From: Erythroxylum novogranatense
Taxonomy: Eukaryota > Streptophyta > Magnoliopsida > Malpighiales > Erythroxylaceae
Assembly: GCA_029891385.1 (NCBI GenBank)
Contig: CM057229.1
Coordinates: 434,001 to 498,000 of the forward strand
Reading direction: 5' to 3'
Length of the DNA stretch: 64,000 bases
Position numbers and translations under genes: made by a program. Of the stretch, positions 35,600-47,191 are shown piece by piece. How positions within the stretch are numbered: the stretch's first letter is position 1; each line of letters begins with the position of its first letter. The notes under the pieces were generated by a model. The model searched no databases. It saw only the letters and a list, made by a program, of their open reading frames with translations, and was not told where the DNA came from.

Positions 35600-37363
35600 T
35601 CTTCCATTGGTTGTTATTAAAATAATTACGCACAAATTGTTACCAATCATGCGATAATCTTTGAATAGCACAACAAATGAATGGGACAGATGTAATGCTC
35701 CTTTAACTTGTTCGTTGCAACATATTGTATTGTTTCTCTTGGGTTAGCCAGCTCATTGTTCTAGGCCAATTACTGCCACTTGTGTTTCATTTCATGCTTT
35801 TTAATTGCAAAAGCATCCCATTATTCCCATAGATCATAGCAAAATATGGGTTCATAAGTTTCTTTTCAAAAAACAAAACAAAACAAAACAAAAGGGTAGA
35901 TTATAGGCAGTCTCATGGTCTTCTACGCAATTTAAAAGATCTTTTGTTAATTACTCAGTGTAATCCAACAAGAAGAATCCTAAGCACAACCCCAATTTTA
36001 GAAATTATCTTGAAACATGCGAAAACCCTTTAAATATCATATTTAATTTTCAGAATGTTCTATTTTTATAATGTCCTATTTTAGGACAACATCAGCATAG
36101 TGAAGCAATTCTAATTGCTTAGCATGATTTTCTTTTATGGGCATGCTCTTGGATATCTTTGATTGATAGTCGAACTGCTTACGAAAAGCCCACTATTACA
36201 TTTTGCATTTTGTCTATAGAATTGCATCGTAACTAGATTTTCTCCTAAATGTGGCATGCTTGTTAGCATTCCCCAATTAACAATATATCCCTTTATTCAT
36301 AATTATAATAATCTAATGGTGGGATAAAATCAGGATTGTAAAGGAAATTGATTAGAGTCAAGGAAAGGAATATGCTCTATGGTTGCTCTTTGACAAATGA
36401 ACTTTGTTACTTCGTCCCAATTTATCATGGTTAATTCAGTCATGTAATATGCATCTCAAAGAGCATAGTAGTATTTCCTTCAGCGTGTGGCTCTACTGTT
36501 GCATTCATTTTGTCATTTCCAATGGATTTCATACCCTTACTTTTTGATGTAACACACATGGTTTTGACGAGTGATTTGGTTAACGTTGTAAGTTGTTGAA
36601 ACAGCAGTGATATAGTTCCCTTGTATATTATGAAACCTCATTATAGGTTGGCTGTTGATGGGTTATCGTGTTTGGCAACAAAAATTTACATGTCCACTTT
36701 GCCATAATGTTTGAAGCGAATATAAATGGATTGGTGATGACTTTTGAAAGACGATAGTCATGCACCTAGGACTGTAATCTGTGGTTTTTAATGACCAAGA
36801 TTTGTGTTTAAGAACTTATCTTGTCATATTTAGTATCCTTACATTTTTTTAATTGGATAAATAAAAAATGTTAGTAATCAGTAAGATAACCTTTATACTT
36901 ACGTTAGCAATTTGTGTTTTTACCTTATTTGACTTTTTGGGTTCAGCCAAGTTGTAATGATGCTCTTCTGCAGTCCTTTCGGATAAATTTTTGTTTATAT
37001 AATATGGTAAAGAAAGCATATTTGTATCCTCTTTCTGGCTATCACTTCTCCTAAATCATGCTATCTTCTATATCTCCCTCTTTTTTCTTCGCAACAACCT
37101 GTTTATTTTCTTGAATGGCTCGCTTTTGTCAAAAACTATGCACGTTGACATATTTCCTTTGGTTTCATGGTCATTTTTCTAAAATAAAATGGATGTAACA
37201 GTTGGCTAGTGCTGAATATATTTATATATACACATAAATTTTCTGGAGGTTGGAACATACAAAATGTTGAACTATAGTGGTTTTTTTTATTCACTTAGTG
37301 AAATTCATTCCTACTTATTTAATAGATGGCTAATACCTGATGTATTTTTTTATAGGATCGAAA
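35600..37363. other. CACTA interior, no gene recognised
   Basis: AT-rich, with short frames only, upstream of the TNP1-type gene. It probably includes that gene's promoter and leader. Confidence 0.5.
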
Positions 37364-39710
37364 ATGAGTAAAATATTAAAGCGTAAAAAGGAGTTATTAA
37401 GTGCAACTGCAACAGCTAACAATACAATCAACCCGAAACATAAATTGGTGTTGTCTAATGCTTTGGCAGCAGTGAATGACTTAAATGATGGCCCAACTGA
37501 GTATTCTTTACCCCGAAATTTAGGATGTAATAATTTTATTTGAATTTTATTTTAGTTGTAATTTTTTTTGTATGTTTGTTTATGTTAATATTGGATTTTC
37601 AATGTTGTAATGTCAATAAAAATAAGATGGTGGCTTTTCCTTCGAAAAAAACCTTTAGCAATATACACATTTCAAGTTCGAGAACTAGACAGACAATGAT
37701 ACATAATAATACTAGAGATCAAGTTAGTTTATCTTTCATTTTTAAATATTTTAAGGTTAAATATTTTTTTTACAAGTAAAACTTTATTGATATTTTTACC
37801 TTTTACAGTGCCAATGGAAGAGTGCGAAGGGCAATCTGCCCCTAATCCACCAAATGAGAGTATCAAATCATATATTAGAGGTAATATTAAATAAAAATTT
37901 CTTTTTCTATTGCACTTATTATTATGTATTTCATAATGATTTGTTTTAATAGATCCCTCAATGGAGACTGTTGACAAAACATTTGATGGGAATGATGGTA
38001 ATATTAAATTTAATAAAGTTTATTACATTCTTATTAGTATGTTGTTATTAGCAATTAATGATTAACTTCTATTTTTTCTTAATTAAGACGAGGTAAGTGG
38101 AAAACGAGGTCGTGGTCTTACTAGAGGGTTAAGCACCCAAAAATATACACGTAAATATGGGGAAAAACCTTAAATTATTATTCCTAAGGGAATTAACAAG
38201 CCTGTCGGGGACATAGTTCAAAACATGCAACTAAGATTGGAGTTTTGATTCGACTTGAAGCCCCAATGCAAGTTGAGGGCTGGGCAAACATTCCAAATGA
38301 TAAAAAAGAAGATCTTTTTAGAAAGTTGGTTGTAAGTTTTTTTTCTATTCATTTTAATAATATTTTGTTCTAATTTTTTTATGATATAATATAATGTAAC
38401 ATATCTCTATTTTTCTCATTGTAGAATAAGCTAAGTTATGAAGAGGATGAGCCACATGTTGTTCAGTGCATATGGAAATCATTTGCCAGGTAATATTCCA
38501 CTTTTCGTTCTAATGCTCGTAGATATTTTCAAAAAAATAAAGTTGAAGGTGGTCTGGTGTTGACGAAACAAAGTATTTTTAAAAAACTTTCTACTCGTCC
38601 TAATGATTGGCTTTGGTTGTGTGACTTTTGGGAGACATAAAATTTTAAGATATATATTATCATTTTATTTAAATTTAGTATTTATAATAAATGCACTTGA
38701 ATTTTATTTATAGATTATTTAAGAAATTTTATATAATAATTCTAAACTATTTGATGTATTGTAGAAAATCTCAGTGACTCAATCCAACAATAGGAAAAAA
38801 AAATGAAACACAATCGCAAATTGGGGACGAAATCTCGTGCAGCACATCAATACGAGCATGTAATTAGTTACTTCATTCATTTTTCTTTTTTGTCAAAATT
38901 ATATAATTATATAAATAATTTTTTATTTGCAATTTCTATGTTACAGAATTTGGATGATATTGATATGTACGAGGCTCAATTTTACAATCCTAAAATGGGA
39001 TGGGCTGATGAAGAGGTTAAAGCAAATTGTGTAAGTTGTAGTTTATGTTTTTAATTTTTATGTTTCATTTCTTTGGAAAAACTATAAGTATCTCATTGAA
39101 CAACCGCTGCAACTCCATTGGTAAAGCTGAATGAGACAAATTCTCATATTTCATTTGCAAACAATTGGATATAGATTCTTTACTCCAACCTCATTTAGAT
39201 TATGTATCATCATTATATTTAAAAATAATAATTTTTTGATTTTTGGATAACAGGTTGAAATGAAAAAATTGCGAGAAGAACAAGAAAATTTACCAGAGGA
39301 TGTTCCTCGTATGAATGCAGAACAAATTTGCATCCAAGTGCTAGGAAAAAATTCTATGCATGTCAAATCAAAAGGCCTGTCTAAAAAAAATAATCATGAT
39401 TCTATTTTCAAGACATCATCAAATCGAGTACGATTAGAAGAGGAGCTGACATCTACACAAGAGGAATACAAAGGCAGAGTTAGTTCTGCAAAAAATCACT
39501 GTTGAAGCCGTAGTGAAATGCGTTGAAAAGATGACAGACATAAGTTTTTCTGAAATCATTAATCAATCTGATTGGTAAGTATTTTTTATATCCAATTATT
39601 ATGTTAACTTTTTCTTCTATATTTTACGAAGATGGAAGTTAGTTGATTACATGAATTAATTATTTTGGTTATAATTTATCCTTTTTTTAATGCAGATGTA
39701 ATGTGAAGTT
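37364..39710 (+). pseudogene. TNP1/Transposase_24-type (Ptta/En-Spm) gene of the CACTA element, broken
   Basis: It starts with MSKILKRKKELLSATA at 37364. Several short exons with GT/AG borders follow (37630-37720, 37809-37879, 37952-37998, about 38090-38330 and 38425-38500 among them). The core reads KRGRGLTRGLSTQKYTRKYG, EDEPHVVQCIWKSFARR, KHNRKLGTKSRAAHQYEH and MYEAQFYNPKMGW, which match the plant Transposase_24 family. Lesions are a TAA after KYGEKP, a frame loss just after INKPVGD (about 38210) and a one-base gain near 39475 before the final coiled segment. It is transcribed away from TNP2. Confidence 0.85.
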
Positions 39711-40049
39711 GGGACTTGGAAGCCGTTTAATGGACTACTTTTTAATTTATTATTATTATTTTGGTTTGTTTATTGGATCAATGAAAGGAAAGTAGATTGA
39801 AAGAAATTCATGTTGAGAGAAGATTTCAATGTGTTAGGATTCATATGAAAGTAATATGCTATTTTCTACTGTTTGGTTTCCAAATTTAGGTTTACAATTA
39901 GAATCGAAAGGAAAAACACGTAATCAGATTGAAGATATCCCAGAGCATCAATAGGCAATACGAGAGACAAAGATTATTTCTTTTTACAATTATTAACTTT
40001 CGTTTCTCTCTCTTCCATCCAATCAAAACATACAAAAGACCTATCGCAG

Positions 40050-40078
40050 AGAGAGAGAGAGAAAGAGAGAGAGAGACA
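40050..40078. repeat. (GA)n-rich microsatellite
   Basis: An interrupted GA run inside the CACTA element, downstream of the TNP1-type gene. Confidence 0.9.
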
Positions 40079-40677
40079 GAAGTAACTTACTTGATGCTTC
40101 CCGATCTTCGAGTAGACCGATGCGAGCCAATGAATGTCTCGAGTGAAAGAGGGGTTAGTAATGGACTTTAAATTATTTCCATTTGATAAATATGGCTTAT
40201 ATTATTATAATTGTCTAATAAATTAAGTAATTATTAATTAAGCTTAACTGTAAAGAAGTTTATAAATTAATAAATTTAATTAATTAAGCTTAACAATGAA
40301 GAAGTTTACATCAATTAATAATTTTGAAATTTGTAGTACTTCTGATAGAAGGGGTTTGGACTTCAGCTAGAGTTTGGCAGTTTGGGTATTCGATTTGTGT
40401 TTGAAAAGCCTGAGCCTTAGCCACTATAATTTTTTTTCTCCTCTGGGATGGCTGTTGTTGTGTTGTGTTTTGTTTAAATACAAGATTCTTTATGATGAAG
40501 AATGGGTCGTAATACAAAGAAGAAAAAGAAAGGGGGTCATGGAGGAGGAGGGAGAAGGAGTAAAGGAAAAACCCCATTAAAGGACCACTCTTGTGGTACC
40601 GACAATGACGGTGAACTTCTGGAGGAGGAGATCACTGCTTTGTAATCTTGTTGATCAATTGGTTTTTTTATGCTTTT

Positions 40678-42975
40678 TGTAACACCCAAATACCCCCTGA
40701 GAGGATACATGGATGCCACCCAAGACAGGACAAACAAATCAAAACATTTCACACATGCATTTTTTAAAAACTAAACGTAACACACATATAATACATCTCA
40801 TAATTTCAAAAACAAATCCAAAGAATATTTACAGGCCCAAACAAACCAAACAAAATACATTTTCGCGCGACACAAAACTCAGACTCTTTTGGCCACTGCG
40901 GTTGACTTGTCCCAGTCCTTAATCTCTTAGCTCCGAACCTACACGGGGCAAATCCACCGTGCTAAGCATATAGCTTAGTGAGTAATAACTAATCTATATT
41001 AACCGATTTCAGGAAACAGAAAGAATGCATTTTAGAACATATTTTTATACTAAACAGAACGGCAGAACACAGGAGATCCTTCAAAATCAGAATATATTTT
41101 AGTTTATATCAAAATCAAACAGATATCAGAATACAGAACAAATCAAACTATAAATCTATGAACAGAAGTGGGTAACGAGACTTATACAGGAGATACCATA
41201 ATTAGTATCGCATGAGAGACATATGTCTCGATATCGAGACACCAAAGTGTCAAATAACGAGAGCATTGCAGACCCTTCTAGCATGCCTATTTACCCACTA
41301 CTAGACTTAACAGGTTTTACAACGAACAAGATCATTTCAGTTATTCATATGCGGGCAAATAGCACTCCTAATAAATCAATCCTAGACATCATCTAGGTTG
41401 ACTCACAAAATTTAACATTACAAAATTTACTTACCTAAAGTACTTACTGAAATTTTCTACCTATATTACATCTTGAAATTATTGACTGTCATTATTTACC
41501 TAAATCGCCTTAGTGTTTATTGTCCCGATAATATCGGCAATGGTCTTTCCTCTATCATAGGGAACACGGACACAAATTATTATTGTGCTTAATTACTGTA
41601 TGATAACTGAGTATGATGCATGTTCATGACAAATTTTCGGGATTAATCAACAACTCATAGTACCAAATGATCCATGAAGTTTCAGGAAATTAGCGATACT
41701 GCGAGTATTCAAATGAAAGCAAGTCTTTACCAATTAAAGCTGAAAATGTACAAATTACATTAATTCTCAAATGCTATGCCAATAAGTAACATAAAGATCA
41801 TAGGACATGCTAAAAAGAGAAAAATAATGCGAGCTGAATCATTTAGCTCTACACTAAGAATGAAACAAAGATACATAATAATAAGAAGTAGACAAAAAAA
41901 TGAAATAGCGGACAACATTTAAAATTTGGTTTTCGTCAAGAATCACTTGTGTGGTAAGGGATGAAGTAAATGATGGAGGAGTGGTATCTATTTATAGAGT
42001 ATTTTTGTAAACTAGCCATTTTTGTACCGTTAACTAGCCGTTATTACCTAGCTGTTATACATTTTAATAAATTATTTTGGGTGAAAAAAATATGTATGAC
42101 TACTGTTCACAAATATGTACGATTACTGTTCACAAATACGTCTGTTCATCGTTCACAAAATACGATGACTCATCGCTCACAACTACGCATTTGATTCATT
42201 GTTCACGGACTGTAGTGTTACTGTAACAAGACACTGTTCACCGACATTGTTCATCATCTTCAACCTTCGACTTCCGACTCTGAAATTTCTTCTTTTTTTC
42301 ACCTTCCTTCTTCAGTTTACAACTAACCTATTTAGCAATTCTAACCTATCAGAATTATCCTAATCTTCAAACATGATAAATCTAAACAAAAACAAAAACA
42401 AAGATGTAACTCGCGTATGATAAACGAACCGTCAAATTCTACTTACCAGCTTTCCAAAGAAAACTCTAATAGCAGGTGTTGGTGAGTGAATGACTTCGCT
42501 ATCTCTACTGATGGATGGGTAAAGGAGGCATTCGGTGAGGAATAAACGATAATGTTCGATTTAAATCGTTGCGTGTAGGTTTGGATGCGATACAGTTAAT
42601 AGGTCCAAATAGTAATAAATAATCAAAAACATTATTATGAATTCTGATGTGTAATAAATACCCAAAAGTTTCAGAAAACTTTCGAAAATTTATCAAAATT
42701 TCGTCAGAAAATAATGACTCTCAAAATAAATTGTCAACTAAAAACTAATCCTCCATTAATTTCTAAAAATATTTGAAGTATACAAAAATTACGAAAATTA
42801 TAATAATACTGTCCAAATCAATCCGAAGTTTCATTAAACCAATTGACCCAGAAAATGCCATGAATGCATGCCAAAATACTTATGCACAATTTAAGCAAAT
42901 AGTGAATAAGCAAAGAACAAACATAATTCGTACTAAATTTCTTTAATATTTTAACCCCTAAGGTGGGGCGTTACA
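40678..42975. mobile_element. Solo LTR E (2.30 kb, TGTAACACCC...GGGGCGTTACA)
   Basis: A perfect 5-bp duplication CTTTT (40673-40677 and 42976-42980) borders TGTAACACCCAAATACCCCC and GGTGGGGCGTTACA. It is the same family as LTR D but is about 1.1 kb shorter in the middle. There is no coding region. Confidence 0.88.
42090..42260. repeat. Array of GTTCAC motifs in LTR E
   Basis: About eight copies of a ~24-bp motif built around ctgttcacaaata and a following CG-containing triplet, with gradual decay to the right. It does not occur at the matching place in LTR D. Confidence 0.75.
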
Positions 42976-43639
42976 CTTTTAATAGTGATTGTTGTGTAAT
43001 TAGTTGCAGTTGCACCTGATTTGGACATTAGTTTTGGAATGGAACATAAAAAATTGTTTGAATTAAAAAAATCATGTTTCATATTTATAATTTGTGTAGA
43101 TCACATTTAAAATTTTGGCAAGAACATATGTTTGGGTCTATATATGTTTCCCATTATGCATATACTAATATAATTCATTTTTTTCCCTTTGTTCCTTAGA
43201 GAGGGGTATTGACGCTAATGACATTGACCCAAAATGGATGTTCTTTATAATCCCCTATTTTTAATGTTATTCCCACAAAAGTCACAATATATTGGCTTTC
43301 ATTTTATGTTTTTGAGCTTTTAGCATCACTTGCTAGATTTAACTTTTCAAGTTAGATTGTAAACTAAAAATTTATGCTTAACTTTTGATTTTTTAATGAA
43401 AAGATATTGTGATAATATGTGTATATTTCGTACTAAATAAAAGTTCACTAATTTAATTAACTAAAGGTAAATGAAATATGAAATTACCAAAAATAAATTT
43501 TATTAGATAACTTCTTTCCTCAAATGAAAATATATTTTGAATTATAAAATTAATATAAATTAAATAATAATAATTAATTATTATAAGAACGAACCTTTAA
43601 ACTAATTTAAACTATATGGACCGAACCTAAAGAACTTTT

Positions 43640-44060
43640 TTCATCTTTTCTAAAATACTTAGCGACAAATTATTTTGTTGCTATAAATACTTCTTTAACA
43701 ATCATATAATGTGGTTGCTGTAAAGAAGTCATGTAAATTTAACAACCAAATTTATTGGTTGCTAATGAAAATTTTGAAATACTTGTAGTGACTACTTAAT
43801 AGTTGGTTATTAATTTGGTTGTTATTAATAATTTTCTATAGCGACCATTAAAGTTGTCGCTAAAATTGTTAAGTTTGGTCGTTATATTATTATCCATGAA
43901 TTGTAAGTTTTAGTGATCATCTATAGCCACCAAGTATTGATTGGTCGGTAAAAAATATACGTAATTTATATATTGCAACCAAATAATTTTTGGTTGCAAA
44001 ATGTATATAATTAGCAACCATTTTACTATGGTTGCTGAGAATTTGGTTGCTGAAACCAAA
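43640..44060. repeat. Right subterminal repeats of the CACTA element
   Basis: Multiple ttggttgcta / agcaaccaa motifs mirror those at the left end and lead into the terminal CACTACAAGAAAA inverted repeat. Confidence 0.8.
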
Positions 44061-44073
44061 TTTTCTTGTAGTG

Positions 44074-44570
44074 TGCATATTAGCTGAAGGTAGGTGTGGG
44101 GCTTCCCCTTCACCTTCATCTTCTACCTCTTCTCTCCTTTCTCCATATTGTGTAATGCCTTCTGCAGGCTCCACAGCTTCAGTTTGTGAACCACCATCTT
44201 CTTCAGATTTAGGTGGTACATAAAATGGGACTGAATTGTTTACAGTCCCTAAATTCTCCTAAATGTCACCTAGAAGGTCAGAATTTTGAGAATTCTTGTT
44301 CAATAGAGGGAATTAATCTTCTTTAAAGATGACATCTTTGCTAATGATTGTTTTATAGACTCCCTTTTGGAGTAGTAGGATTTTGCAGCCCTTTACACCT
44401 TCTGGATCGCCTAGAAACACCCCCTTGACTGCTCTAGGCTTTAATTTTTCCTCTTTCTGATGTGCATAGGCTGCACATCCAAAGTCCTAAGGTGTGATAG
44501 TCTAGGCTTCTTTCCACTCCAAATTTCCTGAGGAGTCTTATACTCATTAGCTGAGGTTGGAAGTCTATTA
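44074..44570 (-). pseudogene. Copia-1 integrase C-terminus and linker
   Basis: Minus strand: RLPTSANEYKTPQEIWSGKK, then KPRAVKGVFLGDPEGVKG, a Pro/Glu-rich linker (VEPAEGITQYGERREEVEDE) and PSANM where the CACTA insert begins. A frameshift lies near RTFGCAAYAHQ. On the other side the frame is cut by the pogo element at 44571. Confidence 0.85.
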
Positions 44571-44895
44571 CAGTAAAACCTCAATAAGTAAATATTCGAT
44601 AAATTAATAACCTCGATTAAATAATAATTTTCTCTGGTTCCGACTTGGGACAATGGGATAAAATAATAACCTCGCTGAATGCATAAGATAATAATTTTAA
44701 AAAATTCCTTGAGGCTCATTGAAAATATAAAATAATAATTCATTAAATAAGTATAAAAATTACATATATAATTCATAAAATAAAGCACTTCCTAAACAAT
44801 TTTTATTTCAAATTTTACGCTTTCCTAAAATATGAATCTATAGTCAATTGATTCTTCTTTTCATGCGAACTGAATCCAATTTCATCTTTAACTTT

Positions 44896-46374
44896 TTAGA
44901 GGGCATAAACTACATTCGGCACATTCTTCTCATTTTGAAGCAAGTAACTTTTCAAAGTCTCTACATCAAGAAAAGCTTCTTTTGGAGAAATATGTGGTAT
45001 AGCATTACTATCATCTGGATCTTGATTGTCATCATCTTCTATACCTATTACTCCTTGAATAATTTCTTCATCCGTAAGCGATTCCATTAAAGCTTCATTT
45101 TCACTAGGATAATTCAGAATCTGCTCTACATTCATGGCATTTCTATAATGTAAATTAGAAATAACTTCCTCTAATCTTTGAATGCCTTCAACATCACTAG
45201 TTTCTTCTTCTAGAAGCATACCTTCCTCGGATCGAATTTTACAATGTCGAAAACAATTTGCAATAGTTGTGGCCTTCACATCAATATTCCAAGCAACATT
45301 AATAGAATAGATAGCATCTAGCACATTAATTTTTTCAGGATTTATTGCTCCCATCTCATAGACTTCCAAGATGCTAGAATAAAAACGACGTCGATAATAA
45401 ATCTTAAGTGATCGAATAATTTCAGCATCACATGATTGAATTTTTGATGTTGTATTTGGAGGCAAAAAAAACAATTCAACATTTCTCAAGCCTTCAATAA
45501 CCTTGGGATGGGATGGGCAATTGTCTACTATAAGCAGCACTTTTCTTCCTGTCATTCTATCATCAAACCAACGAACAAATTCTTGAAAGAGTAATCTAGT
45601 CATCCATGCTTTCTTGTTGGCTCGATAATGACAATTAAGATTGTCAATATTCATATTTTTAAAACATCTAAGATTAGCATACTTACCAATAATCCAAAGA
45701 GGTACTTTATCTGAACCATCCCCATTGCAACAAACAGCAAAAGTAAGTCTTTCCTTGTCCTTTTTTCGTCCCTCTAATTGCTTTGTAGCTAGTGAATGAT
45801 CTGCTTGCAAACGATAAAATAAGTCTGTTTCGTCCATATTATAGATATCCCTCCAATTAAATTTGTTCAATTTAGCTCGAATTTCAGGTACAACTTCTTC
45901 AATATTCTTCATGACAACTAAACTGCTTTCACCAAACCTTCTATAAGACTTAATCCCATGTCTCGCCTTGAACCGTTCTAGCCAACCACTTGAGAAGTTA
46001 AATTCTGGATTTGCTTCACCATACATCTTCTGTAGAAACTCTCTTGCTTTAGTTTGAATCATTTCTCCGGTCATGTTCACTTTCTCTTGATATTGGAGAA
46101 ACCACTCATACAATACCTTTTCTAATTCAGGATATTTTGCTAATTTGTGCCTTTTAACATTGCTATTTGTTATCTCTTTTGACAAATACTCTGCTGAACT
46201 TTTAAGAGTATTTGATATTGTTGATTGACTAATAGAGAGATCAAACTTTTGTTGAATCCGTTGTTGCAAATCTTTTTGACTCGAAGAGGGATGCTGACTT
46301 TTGTACTCACATAATGCTTTTCTTATCTCATCAGTTAGCGTAGACTTTTTTACGCCTTTCAAATGAGTAGCCAT
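44896..46374 (-). CDS. Pogo-like transposase (CENP-B/Tigger/jerky family), intact 492 residues
   Basis: A single exon from ATG at 46374 to the stop at 44896. Residues ~1-65 form a helix-turn-helix (SSSQKDLQQRIQQKF, SISQSTISNTLK). Residues ~75-145 form a CENP-B-type DNA-binding domain (KVLYEWFLQYQEKVNMTGEM, SGWLERFKARHGIKS). The DDE_1 catalytic domain has D181 (YNMDETDLFYR), D284 (LLIVDNCPSHP) and D316 (KIQSCDAEII), giving a DD31D spacing close to the pogo pattern. The tail is acidic. No stop or frameshift is seen, unlike every other transposon gene in the window. The transposase would bind the element's ends and cut at TA sites in the nucleus. Confidence 0.93.
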   Translation of the reverse strand: MATHLKGVKKSTLTDEIRKALCEYKSQHPSSSQKDLQQRIQQKFDLSISQSTISNTLKSSAEYLSKEITNSNVKRHKLAKYPELEKVLYEWFLQYQEKVNMTGEMIQTKAREFLQKMYGEANPEFNFSSGWLERFKARHGIKSYRRFGESSLVVMKNIEEVVPEIRAKLNKFNWRDIYNMDETDLFYRLQADHSLATKQLEGRKKDKERLTFAVCCNGDGSDKVPLWIIGKYANLRCFKNMNIDNLNCHYRANKKAWMTRLLFQEFVRWFDDRMTGRKVLLIVDNCPSHPKVIEGLRNVELFFLPPNTTSKIQSCDAEIIRSLKIYYRRRFYSSILEVYEMGAINPEKINVLDAIYSINVAWNIDVKATTIANCFRHCKIRSEEGMLLEEETSDVEGIQRLEEVISNLHYRNAMNVEQILNYPSENEALMESLTDEEIIQGVIGIEDDDNQDPDDSNAIPHISPKEAFLDVETLKSYLLQNEKNVPNVVYAL

Positions 46375-46479
46375 GGAAAGAAAGAAAGAGCATAAGAGAG
46401 ATTCATGTCCAAAGAAGAGAGAAAACGTGAATACCCTCTAAACTAATCTTCAAAGACCCTATTTATATTGGAGGAGGCC

Positions 46480-46875
46480 TCGTAGGAAAGGATTTCTTTT
46501 CCAATTAGAAGTAGGTCTTTCTTTCCTTGTAGAATTAGGATCTTTACAAAGAGATGATTTATTTTCTAAGTAGAAGTAGGTCTTTCTTTCCTTGTAGAAT
46601 TAGGATCTTTACAAGGAGATGATTTCTTTTCCAAGTAAAAATAGGTCTTTTTTTCCTTGTAGAATTAGGATCTTTACAAGGAGATGATTTCTTTTCCAAA
46701 TAGAAGTAGGTTTTTCTTTCCTTATAGAATTAGGATCTTTACAAGGAAATTATTCCTTTTCCAAGTAGAAGTAAGTATTTCTTTCCTTGTAGAATTAGGA
46801 TTTTTACAAGGATATGATTTCTTTTCCAAGTAGAAGTAGGTTTTTTCTTTCCTTGTCAAATTAGGATTTTTACAA
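46480..46875. repeat. 65-bp minisatellite in the pogo-like element
   Basis: Six copies of a 65-bp unit containing gtagaattaggatcttt, gatgatttcttttccaa and tagaagtaggt, with offsets of exactly 65 bp between successive copies for five units. It lies 5' of the transposase start, between the gene and the right terminal repeat. Confidence 0.93.
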
Positions 46876-47191
46876 GCGTAATATTCTAATACTTCATATT
46901 CTAATGTACCTACATGCACTCTATTTTGAATCAAGCTAATTTAAGATTAATAAACTTATTTTGACAAGATTAATAAACTTAGATAAAATGCACCATCATT
47001 AATTAATTGTTTATTTATTTTCTTTTCTTAGTTACGGAAAAAACTAATTGTTTAATTTAACAAATATAATGTACAAAATAAAAATTATTCTATAAATTAA
47101 TAAATATTAATTTATCGATAAATTAATAACCCCGTATAAGATAATAATTTTTCAGGTCTCAAAAATATTCATTTATAGAGGTTTTACTGTA

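Larger units (their letters stand above)
23828..44073. mobile_element. CACTA (En/Spm) DNA transposon, 20.2 kb, carrying two solo LTRs
   Basis: The left end is CACTACAAGAAAAATTAG; the right end is its inverse (CACTACAAGAAAATTTGG on minus). About 28 terminal bases match with two differences. The 3-bp flanks are agc and tgc (one mismatch). Joining the Copia-1 sequence across it restores the frame as SANMLENLQDYQLTRDR. It holds subterminal repeats, a TNP2-type transposase on minus (26577-31678), a TNP1/Transposase_24-type gene on plus (from 37364) and a captured host exon. Without its two LTR inserts it is about 14.5 kb. Both transposase genes are broken, so it is not autonomous. Confidence 0.95.
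44571..47189 (-). mobile_element. Pogo/Tigger-like DNA transposon, 2.6 kb
   Basis: Terminal inverted repeats CAGTAAAACCTCAATAAGTA (left) and CAGTAAAACCTCTATAAATG (right, minus) are flanked by TA (44569-44570 and 47190-47191), the Tc1/mariner-type target duplication. Excising the element with one TA restores the Copia-1 integrase frame as VYLINRLPTSANEYKTPQEI. It contains one long intact transposase frame and a 65-bp tandem repeat upstream of it. Confidence 0.95.

Noticed and set aside
46722..46934. 70-codon minus-strand frame with repeated NPNxTRKE-like segments
   Set aside because: It is a translation of the 65-bp minisatellite and has no homology or start context.
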